Part shown: positions 57,480-64,000 of the stretch, in pieces | Numbering within the stretch: the stretch's first letter is position 1 | Layout of the letters: each line of letters starts with the position of its first letter | Origin: Gynuella sunshinyii YC6258 | Lineage (GTDB): Bacteria > Pseudomonadota > Gammaproteobacteria > Pseudomonadales > Natronospirillaceae | Assembly (NCBI RefSeq): GCF_000940805.1 | Contig: NZ_CP007142.1 | Coordinates: forward strand, 5,184,593 to 5,248,592 | Length of the DNA stretch: 64,000 nucleotides | Direction: 5' to 3' | Translations under genes and position numbers: made by a program | Notes under the pieces: model-generated | Told to the model about the DNA's origin: nothing | Seen by the model: only the letters and a program-made list of their open reading frames with translations | Databases searched by the model: none

Positions 57480-57792
57480 CTTGCAGTTCCCCCAAAAACT
57501 TAGGTAAAGCGACTAAACGATCTTCAGCCTCTTCCTCCTTACCAGCACTTAACAGTGCATAAACTTCCCCCAAATATTTTTTTAGGTCAGCTTTAAATAA
57601 CGGGAAAAAACCATCAATTTTCGGGGTGTAGTTATCCCAATGTTGATTTTGGTGGTAAGTGTCACACCCTAATCCAGAACCATCAGAATACAGGTAGACT
57701 CTCAAACTCCATTCAATCCGTCGTAAAGGGTTAAGCGGGCGCAATTCTTTTTCCAACTTCAAAATTTCTGACCAGTCTTCAGAAAAGCTCAT
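57463..57792 (-). CDS. hypothetical protein
   Basis: From ATG 57792 this is a 109-aa protein with GAGG upstream; a TTG six codons earlier is the alternative. It has segments DWSEILKLEKELRPLNPLRRIEWSLRVYLYSDG and DLKKYLGEVYALLSAGKEEEAEDRLVALPKFLGELQ, apparently a beta then alpha fold. Its end overlaps the AlpA-like gene by 17 bp, so it heads the repA-repC operon. The function is unknown. The 57793-58006 gap holds the operon promoter and nothing else I can see. Confidence 0.6.
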   Translation of the reverse strand: MSFSEDWSEILKLEKELRPLNPLRRIEWSLRVYLYSDGSGLGCDTYHQNQHWDNYTPKIDGFFPLFKADLKKYLGEVYALLSAGKEEEAEDRLVALPKFLGELQDAYNQ

Positions 57793-58006
57793 CAACAATT
57801 CCTCACTCAATGATTTAAATTATGGCAATACATGTTGCCGTATTGCGTATGCTTATATTGAGTGACAGTCAACGTCCGATGCATTAAAAAAGTGGAGAAA
57901 AGTGAAGATAATTCCAAGAGAATTTCCCATCATGCTTTTGAGTTGCACGATGGGAACTTACCGAATGATGGGCAAAGGAAATTAATCAGAAATAGAGATC
58001 AGGTTT

Positions 58007-59242
58007 TTAATTTCTTAACGCTGTTTTTATGTCGACAACTTTACTTTTGAGCATCATACCAATAAGAAAATTTTGTATTTTTTCTGCTGATGGGCGAAGA
58101 GTTTCAGCCGTCAAGATGACATACCCTGCTGTCACATCATCCCGCCCTGTGGAGTGATTCATCAGGCGCTTAAGCTTATAACTTCCTACATCCAGATGCT
58201 CCGCTGTGGTGGCAAATGTCCGCCTTAAATCGTGAAAATCACAACGGGTTCCCGACAGGGTTTTAACCTTGGCCACCACTTTCTTGGGCTCCCGCACCTG
58301 GCCATATTCATTTTCGGCGGCGAATACATATTCGGAGGAAATACGGCTTTTCTGCTTCTGAAAAAGTTTGTCAATTTGCTTGGTGATTGGCAGCTCTAAA
58401 GGCAACCCGTTTTTTGTTTTATGACCAGGGATAGTGAAGATTGCCGCTCTTAGATTCACCTCTGACCATTTCAGTCCAAATATCTCCCCACGTCTTAATC
58501 CAGTCAGTAGAGCGAACAACATGGCATCACAGACAGACTGGCCAGTTGGCGTTTCTTGAGATCTTACCGTGCTCAACGCTTCATAAAAATCAGACAGCTC
58601 CTTGGGCCGTATATGAGTATGTCGGCGCGGAACGTTATTCCACTGCTTGCGGTGGGACAAAACCTCTGTTGGGTTTTCCGGAAAGATAGATGAACCATCC
58701 TTATAGCGGTACTCATCCTTAGCAAAATTGAATATTGCCCGCAGCACCCGCATGGTCAAGTCTGCCTGGGCTTTGGAGGCGATGCCCGCATGAATGTCGG
58801 CAACCACCCGGCGATCAATGTCCTTGAGCGATTTATCCACGAGCTTCTTAAGGTGATTACTTACCACGCCCTCATATCCCCTCAATGTGGACACCTTGAG
58901 TTTACGAGAGAGCTTGTAGCCTTCAAAGGCTTCTCCCAGAGTCACAGCCGACATAGCCTCAACACGTCGCTGCTCATTCGGGTTCACCCCGTCGCAGAGA
59001 TCAGCCAAGTGTTTCAGGGCCAGCGTGCGTGCCCTGACTGGCGACAGACCTGGATACTTGCCAAGCGTGATCCGTACCGGGCTGCCACCGGATACACGTT
59101 TGAACACCGAGAAACTTTTCACCCCGGTTGCCGTAACCCGCAGGCGCAGTTCAGGGATCTTCTCATCCCGGTACTCAATCCGGGTCTCAGGCAGGGGCAG
59201 GTCTTCTATGGCCTGCTTGGTGAAGTTGAATTGTCGTTCCAC
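58007..59242 (-). CDS. int: tyrosine-recombinase integrase
   Basis: The 411-aa integrase has an N-terminal arm-binding domain, a core-binding SAM-like domain (TLGEAFEGYKLSRKLKVSTLRGYEGVV) and the catalytic domain. Active residues are Arg in TGLRRGEIFGLKW, Lys in HKTKNG, HDLRR, His in LMNHS and Tyr in TAGYV. It starts with GTG 10 bp from the 21-bp end repeat and points inward from the right att site. It should recombine the GACTCATAATC core in the tRNA anticodon loop. Confidence 0.95.
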   Translation of the reverse strand: MERQFNFTKQAIEDLPLPETRIEYRDEKIPELRLRVTATGVKSFSVFKRVSGGSPVRITLGKYPGLSPVRARTLALKHLADLCDGVNPNEQRRVEAMSAVTLGEAFEGYKLSRKLKVSTLRGYEGVVSNHLKKLVDKSLKDIDRRVVADIHAGIASKAQADLTMRVLRAIFNFAKDEYRYKDGSSIFPENPTEVLSHRKQWNNVPRRHTHIRPKELSDFYEALSTVRSQETPTGQSVCDAMLFALLTGLRRGEIFGLKWSEVNLRAAIFTIPGHKTKNGLPLELPITKQIDKLFQKQKSRISSEYVFAAENEYGQVREPKKVVAKVKTLSGTRCDFHDLRRTFATTAEHLDVGSYKLKRLMNHSTGRDDVTAGYVILTAETLRPSAEKIQNFLIGMMLKSKVVDIKTALRN

Positions 59243-59251
59243 GTTTGCTCC

Positions 59252-59272
59252 GGGGTTACACTGGGGTTACAT
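59252..59272. repeat. GGGGTTACA arm-type repeats, right end
   Basis: This 21-bp block is identical and in the same orientation to 44689-44709 and contains GGGGTTACA twice, 11 bp apart. It lies immediately upstream of the integrase start. Between it and the right core are ACATAG/CTATGT (59292-59309) and ATAACT/AGTTAT (59333-59345) inverted repeats, possible promoter or excisionase elements. Confidence 0.7.
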
Positions 59273-59387
59273 CACAATAAGATTTCATATTACATAGCGT
59301 GACCTATGTGTATATAAAAACCTTTAGAAACAATAACTTAGTTATATATTGTGATTTTGTGTGATACCGGATTATATGTTTTACGCA

Positions 59388-59398
59388 GACTCATAATC
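59388..59398 (+). repeat. right attachment core of the island
   Basis: GACTCATAATC is identical to the left core at 44450-44460 and forms the start of the 3' tRNA half. The island boundary lies within it. Confidence 0.8.
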
Positions 59399-59434
59399 GG
59401 CAGGTCCCCCGTTCAAGTCGGGGTGGGCCCACCA
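59388..59434 (+). pseudogene. 3' half of the disrupted CAU-anticodon tRNA gene
   Basis: From GACTCATAATC the sequence continues through GGCAGG, a perfect T arm (CCCCG-TTCAAGT-CGGGG), the 3' acceptor strand TGGGCCC and ACCA. The acceptor strand pairs with GGGCCCA of the 5' half at 44420. No promoter or 5' half lies on this side, so the piece is not a functional tRNA. Confidence 0.85.
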
Positions 59435-59795
59435 CTTAACCCAGTGTTTATGCGGGTTTCAACACATAGGTACTGGAAATAACAACAGTGTCACAATCCC
59501 TTAAAACGGGCTATTAGTGTCACATGAGTGCCACTCAGAAAATCTGTTTTAGACCAGACCCCACGGGGGTTTCACTGTTTTCTTACTATTCTGCCTGTGC
59601 AACCATGCGCTTTATCGTTGCACAACGTGCAAACCAAACCTACAGACTCACCCAAAACCCGCTCCACGCGCTGCCTAGGCCGTTCTCGATGCACATATAA
59701 AAACTACACAAAAAAGCGTCACACGAAAGCCGAACAGGGGGAGTGTTTTTTTCCGCCGACTTTTATTTTTTGTGAGCGGCCACCAGGGCTACGGG
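59435..59795. other. non-coding stretch after the island
   Basis: These 361 bp follow the tRNA 3' half. Reading frames exist but show no family resemblance and unusual residue composition (for example Cys-, Arg- and Thr-rich). A short CCCC-ACG-GGGG hairpin lies near 59560. I see no other supported feature. Confidence 0.4.
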
Positions 59796-60226
59796 TTATC
59801 GGCTTGGCACTAACTTGAGCAATGGTAATTCTCCGTAGTCGGGCGCTGTATCCCGCTTCACGTTGTCCTTTAGGATGGCTTGCATCTTGGCCGCCAGTTC
59901 ACCCCACTCATCAACAGACACAAGGCGCGAGAACATAGCCACAGGTCGATTCTTCTGCAAGCCCCGATCCTTGATGACTTTCTCGGCAAGCTTAATGAGT
60001 GCGGCTGGAATTCGTTTGCGCAGGCCATATCCGACAGGTCTGCTATTGCTTTCACCCTGACGCCATGCGAGGGGTGATGTTGTGCTAGAAATTCAAGCGA
60101 TCCATACTCTTCTTTAAGAAAGTATTTCCCGTATCGGCTAAGACTCTCTGTCTATACCGCACAAAGGATAACGTCAGTCTTAATATCAGGACCAAGGTAT
60201 TCCCTGAGAAGCTCGGCCGATGGCAG
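59796..60226 (-). pseudogene. decayed gene, unknown product
   Basis: On the minus strand a protein-like reading runs LPSAELLREYLGPDIKTDVILCAV, then an in-frame TAG (60152-60154), then SRYGKYFLKEEYGSLEFLAQHHPSHGVRVKAIADLSDMACANE. Near 60020-60035 the coherent frame changes to RKRIPAALIKLAEKVIKDRG and on to DEWGELAAKMQAIL and DYGELPLLKLVPSR, ending at TAA 59796. One stop and one frameshift indicate decay. I do not recognise the family. It follows the truncated ATPase on the same strand and may belong to the same lost operon. Confidence 0.45.
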
Positions 60227-60237
60227 GCAACTTGTCA

Positions 60238-60549
60238 GAGTGAGAGGCAGCCACCATCAGCCACTACATTGTGGACAAATATCAGAGTAAAGGGTTTGTC
60301 GAAATTAATGGTTAAAGGGTTCGACACACCTCGCAGCCCAGAAATGGATAAGCTTTTAAGATTAGTGTTCGAGGTCATTATTTTCTCCTTCCTTGAGATG
60401 GGTATTTTCCAAGGCGGTAAGGCAGTCTCCTCTTTTATTTTTCCTGACGGGATAAGTTTCTCAATAGACTTGATCTCGGAAGCGCAGAGTAATCCCTCAG
60501 TCTCAACGGCTTCCATAATCTGCCCTAATAAAACTTTGGAATTACTCAT
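60238..60549 (-). pseudogene. remnants: small protein and truncated AAA/SMC-like ATPase N-terminus
   Basis: The single frame merges two pieces. The first (SNSKVLLGQIMEAVETEGLLCASEIKSIEKLI) continues naturally in another frame (CLTALENTHLKEGENNDLEH), so it appears frameshifted. The second begins at ATG 60378: MTSNTNLKSLSISGLRGVSNPLTINF and DKPFTLIF, the start of an SMC/RecF-like ATPase just before Walker A. It then turns into unrelated sequence at about 60277, so the Walker A motif is lost. Such ATPases accompany restriction-modification loci. Confidence 0.6.
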
Positions 60550-60563
60550 TTAATTAGCCCCTT

Positions 60564-63314
60564 TTATATTGCCGAAATGAATCCAGGTAAATCTCTATTT
60601 TCCGTTACCTCATCGTGAGGAATCAGCCAATACTCCCAAGGTTTTCCACCATGCTTAGCCAAGTATTCAGATGCATTGCCACACCACTTTTTAGCCGCCT
60701 CTGCTTTAGCCACCACAACGGCATCCGAGACATCACCGCGTGCTTTAGTTTCGACCATAATGACCTTATCCGTCAGCTCCGCCACAAAGTCTGGCTGATA
60801 CTCACGTTGATTGACGCCATCTTTGTAAAAGATTTGAAACTGACCACTGACTGGCTTAAACCATTTCTCTGACTCTCGCTCCAAAATAAGAGCGAAGGTA
60901 CGCTCGGTATCTGAATCAAATTTCTGCACATCATATAAGCATCGCTTGAAACCACCGAAAAGCATTTTTTTAATTTTTCCTTTATCCTGCACGGTGATAC
61001 GCACGTTATGAATTTCTTTATCAACCGTGGTATAGGCGGCATCTTTGAGCGGGATAAATCCGGCGGTAACCGTTACTTCGTAAGCGCTGGCCTTTTCCCA
61101 GTAATGCTCGGCCATTTGTGCATGAATGGTGTCAGCGATCCGCTTACCAAAGCCAAAGAAAATGTTGTGGAGTTCATCTTCTGAATATTCACGAACATCC
61201 CGAAAGTAATTTACGGCCTGAGTCGCCAAGTCATAAATAAGTTCGGCATGTTCGTCATAAGAGATGTCGTCGTAATCAACTAAATGCTCTACGACGTAGT
61301 CTTCCAATCGCTGATACTTATGGCTCATTTGGCTAGACAGGCTGATTTGTTCATCCGTCTGCAGGCTGCGGATAATCAAGTCTCTGTTGGATGGCTGAAG
61401 GTTGAGATTCCCCATGTCTAACATAAATGGTGTGTAGCCATACGTAACTTCTCCGGAGGGTACAACCATAATTCTGGGAATATCGATGGTTTGCTCTATC
61501 ACAAGCTTAGTGGTCTTGCTGATCAGCTCGTGCAGATCAATTTTCTCTTCTTCCTCCAGTAGCGATTGCTGTTTTCCGCTTAAATGTTCCGAAACAGCCT
61601 TATAAGCTTGCTGCTGAATCTCGTCGTTTAACAGTGACTTACTTGTTGGGGCTATATCAGGCTTGTTCTGAAAGCTTTGCAGCACTCGCAGGGCAGCTAT
61701 TGCTGCTTCCTTCTCTGCTACACCATTGAATATCGGCTTTTCGCTCTCCTTGTCACCACCCGATTCTTTCAGGGCATTGACTCCCTTAATATCATAGTGG
61801 TGGCCAGTAGCGCTTTGAACCGACACTCCAGATACCAGCGCCTCAAGTTTGGAGGTGACCGCCACGCTGTCTTTAGGCTGTTCGCCATTATCCTTTTCCA
61901 GTATGACCTGGCGCATGCGTAATGGATTGTTGGGATTATTGGCCTCGTCAACGATCTCTTGAAAACGGTCATGGGCTACAATGTTAAGCCGATCTACCGC
62001 ATCAACACCGGTGCGTTTTCCATAAGGTAGTCGTAAGCCCCGGCCAATGGATTGTTCAATCAGAGTGCGTGCATTTGCTGCTCGAAGCGGGACAATGGTG
62101 TACAAGTTGGTAACGTCCCAACCTTCCTTGAGCATATTTACATGAATAACGATTTCCGTAGGTTCATCAACGCTCTCGACCGCCAATAGACGTAGGATCA
62201 TTTCCTCTTCTGCAGCACCACTCTTGGAGCTATCGACTTGAATGGCTTTACCTTGGTAGCGACCATTGAAAAATCCGTCGGACTCAATCAGCTCTAACAA
62301 TTGAGCAGCATGGGTCGTGTCTCGGGCAATCACCAACATAAACGGCTTAACTTGCTTTACGTTATGCTGTTTCGCATAGGTAAAGAGTTCTAACTTCGTC
62401 GCCTCATGAAGCCTTACGCCATCTTCCAATTTGACCCGTTCCAACTGCTCCTGGCTATATTGCTTCGGGTCGAAATTCCTTTGTGTAACGACGGCGGGCT
62501 CTTTCACAAAACCATCATCCATCGCACATGCCAACGGATAATCGACGATGACGTTTTCAAATGGAACCGGGCCTTTATTCGACTCTGTGAACGGCGTGGC
62601 AGTAAGCTCTAATCCCAAGCGAGGCTTAAGCTCATTAATCGCCCTCATGCCGGCACTGGCTCGATAGCGATGAGATTCATCCATCAGCAGCACTAGATCA
62701 TCCAGCTCTGCAAGATAACTAAAATAGCTATCTCCAAGGTATTCAGACAAACGCTTGATTCGAGGCGCCTTACCACCACGCACCTCGGAGACAATTTTTG
62801 AGATATTGAAAATATTGATGGTCACTGGGCTTAATATACCCAAGTTTCGGCCACGCTCTTCATAGTTATCGCCGGTAATTATTTCTGGTGGATATGCCGA
62901 AAACTCTGCAATCCCCGTAAACACATACTTAGGCGTATTTGGGGTAAAGTCCGTAATGAGCTTGTTGTAGATAGTCAGGTTAGGCGCCAAGACAAAGAAG
63001 TTCTTAATACCATACGCCAGATGAAGGTAGCTGATAAAGGCCCCCATCAATCGCGTTTTACCTACACCGGTTGCCAAAGCAAAGCACAACGAGGGAAATT
63101 CTCGCTCGAAATCAGCCAAGGTCGGGAATTCAGCACTCAAGGTTTTTAGCAGCGCGGGAACATCTTGAGTGGGCGAAAGCACGTCTGGTGCAGCCTCAAT
63201 AGCTTTGGCGAGCGCATGAAGCGATTGCTCCTGAGGCTTGCGCAAGCTCAATCGGCCAGTGATGGCATTCAGGATGCGGGACTTATTGGCATTGTTCATA
63301 TTGTTTGCAGTCAT
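60564..63314 (-). CDS. res: type III restriction endonuclease, Res (helicase-nuclease) subunit
   Basis: The 916-aa protein has an SF2 helicase core: Walker A ATGVGKTR at 81-88, FFVLAPNLTIYNKLI, LLMDESHRYRA, LTATPF, a second RecA domain (VHVNMLKEGWDVTNLYTIVPLRA) and SIGRGLRLPYGKR. A C-terminal PD-(D/E)xK nuclease follows (YQPDFVAELTDKVIMVETKARGD). With the Mod subunit it should cut DNA with two inversely oriented unmethylated sites. It follows mod by 6 bp. All motifs are intact, so it is probably active. Confidence 0.93.
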   Translation of the reverse strand: MTANNMNNANKSRILNAITGRLSLRKPQEQSLHALAKAIEAAPDVLSPTQDVPALLKTLSAEFPTLADFEREFPSLCFALATGVGKTRLMGAFISYLHLAYGIKNFFVLAPNLTIYNKLITDFTPNTPKYVFTGIAEFSAYPPEIITGDNYEERGRNLGILSPVTINIFNISKIVSEVRGGKAPRIKRLSEYLGDSYFSYLAELDDLVLLMDESHRYRASAGMRAINELKPRLGLELTATPFTESNKGPVPFENVIVDYPLACAMDDGFVKEPAVVTQRNFDPKQYSQEQLERVKLEDGVRLHEATKLELFTYAKQHNVKQVKPFMLVIARDTTHAAQLLELIESDGFFNGRYQGKAIQVDSSKSGAAEEEMILRLLAVESVDEPTEIVIHVNMLKEGWDVTNLYTIVPLRAANARTLIEQSIGRGLRLPYGKRTGVDAVDRLNIVAHDRFQEIVDEANNPNNPLRMRQVILEKDNGEQPKDSVAVTSKLEALVSGVSVQSATGHHYDIKGVNALKESGGDKESEKPIFNGVAEKEAAIAALRVLQSFQNKPDIAPTSKSLLNDEIQQQAYKAVSEHLSGKQQSLLEEEEKIDLHELISKTTKLVIEQTIDIPRIMVVPSGEVTYGYTPFMLDMGNLNLQPSNRDLIIRSLQTDEQISLSSQMSHKYQRLEDYVVEHLVDYDDISYDEHAELIYDLATQAVNYFRDVREYSEDELHNIFFGFGKRIADTIHAQMAEHYWEKASAYEVTVTAGFIPLKDAAYTTVDKEIHNVRITVQDKGKIKKMLFGGFKRCLYDVQKFDSDTERTFALILERESEKWFKPVSGQFQIFYKDGVNQREYQPDFVAELTDKVIMVETKARGDVSDAVVVAKAEAAKKWCGNASEYLAKHGGKPWEYWLIPHDEVTENRDLPGFISAI

Positions 63315-63320
63315 CTTCCT

Positions 63321-64000
63321 TTACCCCTGAGCGCCTTCATTATCAAATAGACCTGCCTGCCGTTGCATTGCCGGGGCGTCTTCCTTTGGCTTTTCTCTCA
63401 TAGGCAGATTTTCCACATTTAGGCTGTAGTCATCGTGGCCCCATTCACAGCGAGACAACACCATTTTAGGGATCTTCTTGAGTGTCAGATTCGGGAATCG
63501 ATCGGCCTTGCAACGGAAAGCACTACAGCAGACCAACAGGGTTCGGTCTTCGCCCACTTCCTCACTGAGCGCTTGTAACTGCTCAACAGACAGGGTCTGC
63601 GTGGTCACATAGATACGATCCTGCTCAGTGGAATAGCCGTGATTCCACCATTCAGTATCCGAAGGTAAATATGAAAAGCCTTCGAGCTTGCAAATAGCTT
63701 CCGCTAACATGGTCGCATCATAATCTTTACTGATTACCCAACGACCCCAGCGGTCTTGCTCAAGAAGAGATGGCGCAAGCTTGAAGTAACGAAAACCTCC
63801 GCCACCTTGCCAGTTGACAGCTGTTGAGATTCCGCCTTGATCTTCACCGTCAATAACCTTTTTGAGACGAGGGATGATATGGGTATGGCAACTATCTTCA
63901 AGCTCAACCAGAATCCATTTTCTACCCATCTTATGCGCGACAGCTCCAGTTGTTCCCGACCCGGCAAATGAATCTAAAACTAAATCGCCTGGATTTGTCG
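63321..64000 (-). CDS. mod: type III DNA methyltransferase (Mod), C-terminal part (partial)
   Basis: The frame runs off the window end. It includes the AdoMet-binding motif I (DLVLDSFAGSGTTGAVAHKMGRKWILVELED) at its visible start, so the ATG at 63929 is internal and not the true start. In beta-class amino-methyltransferases the DPPY catalytic motif comes before motif I, beyond this window. The remaining 200 residues form the C-terminal domain (GGGFRYFKLAPSLLEQDRWGRW, then LLVCCSAFRCKADRFPNLTLKKIPKMVLSRCEWG). It recognises and methylates the site for Res, directly downstream. Confidence 0.9.
   Translation of the reverse strand, partial: TNPGDLVLDSFAGSGTTGAVAHKMGRKWILVELEDSCHTHIIPRLKKVIDGEDQGGISTAVNWQGGGGFRYFKLAPSLLEQDRWGRWVISKDYDATMLAEAICKLEGFSYLPSDTEWWNHGYSTEQDRIYVTTQTLSVEQLQALSEEVGEDRTLLVCCSAFRCKADRFPNLTLKKIPKMVLSRCEWGHDDYSLNVENLPMREKPKEDAPAMQRQAGLFDNEGAQG

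Larger units (their letters stand above)
44450..59398. mobile_element. integrative mobilizable element with IncQ-like replicon, inserted in a tRNA gene
   Basis: The element of about 14.9 kb is bounded by the 11-bp direct repeat that splits the host tRNA. It contains an intact replacement tRNA (44489), a three-gene cargo operon (44.8-46.6 kb), relaxase and oriT (47.6-49.1 kb), a TraY-like membrane protein (49.6 kb), a KfrA-like protein with operators (53.2-54.0 kb), iterons with RepC-like and RepA genes (55.5-57.3 kb), an AlpA-like gene and a tyrosine integrase next to the right end. No complete conjugation apparatus is present, so transfer would need a helper. Excision should restore the original tRNA. 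Confidence 0.88.

Noticed and set aside
57862-58050. 62-aa plus-strand frame before the integrase end
   Set aside because: Overlaps the integrase 3' end on the opposite strand, no ribosome site, no family resemblance.
44519-59398. Alternative island left boundary within the intact tRNA
   Set aside because: Joining its 5' half to the 59388 half gives an acceptor stem with mismatches, while the 44420 half pairs perfectly.
59528-59818. 96-aa plus-strand frame after the island
   Set aside because: Residue composition is unlike a folded protein, and it overlaps the better-supported decayed gene on the other strand.
63321-63929. Complete 202-aa protein starting at 63929
   Set aside because: The frame stays open to the window end and encodes methyltransferase motif I upstream, so it is a partial Mod gene.

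Overview
The window is gammaproteobacterial chromosome. The rpsU-yqeY-dnaG-rpoD block, CrbS/CrbR beside acs, lgt, htpX, thyA and tsaD support this. Gene content resembles marine Oceanospirillales-type bacteria, but that is inference from gene types only. A 14.9-kb mobile element sits in a tRNA gene, and a type III restriction-modification locus starts right after it.

Core region, 1-44.4 kb. First come a RidA-family 3' end, a secreted type I pullulanase, a stand-alone Lrp ligand domain, a Lon-like protease and thyA. Next is an acetate module: hybrid transporter-kinase CrbS, LuxR-type regulator CrbR and acetyl-CoA synthetase. An operon mgtE / small protein / MscS-like channel / ECF sigma factor follows, then azoreductase, a GSH-hydroquinone reductase-type GST and a DsbA-like protein. 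After these lie a SPOR-like surface protein, lgt, htpX, glgB, glgX, folK, folB, tsaD and the rpsU-dnaG-rpoD group. Behind the rpoD terminator is an unusual three-gene SPFH operon. Its first gene fuses a complete cation-diffusion-facilitator transporter to an HflK-like SPFH domain. Then come a lipoprotein, a diheme c-type lipoprotein and a PhoX/DUF839 protein.

Island, 44.45-59.40 kb. The 5' half of a CAU-anticodon tRNA (probably tRNA-Ile2) is at 44420-44460 and its matching 3' half at 59388-59434. An 11-bp direct repeat, GACTCATAATC, is the shared core. An intact tRNA with the same anticodon lies 28 bp inside the left end and apparently replaces the broken host gene. The island carries a tyrosine integrase and AlpA-like protein, an IncQ-like replicon (RSF1010-type RepA helicase, RepC-like protein, four 20-21-bp iterons), an IncQ-like oriT with a MobA/MobL relaxase, a KfrA-like protein with palindromic operators, and an orphan DotA/TraY membrane protein. 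Its cargo is an operon of three proteins: a possible dual-OB protein, DUF488 and a DUF4326-type protein. I read it as an integrative mobilizable element that can probably replicate and depends on a helper conjugation system.

Right flank, 59.4-64 kb. Two decayed genes (one a truncated AAA ATPase N-terminus) precede a type III restriction subunit. The C-terminal part of its DNA methyltransferase runs off the window end. The main candidates for something new are the tRNA-replacing IncQ-like element with its TraY and DUF488/DUF4326 cargo, and the CDF-SPFH operon.
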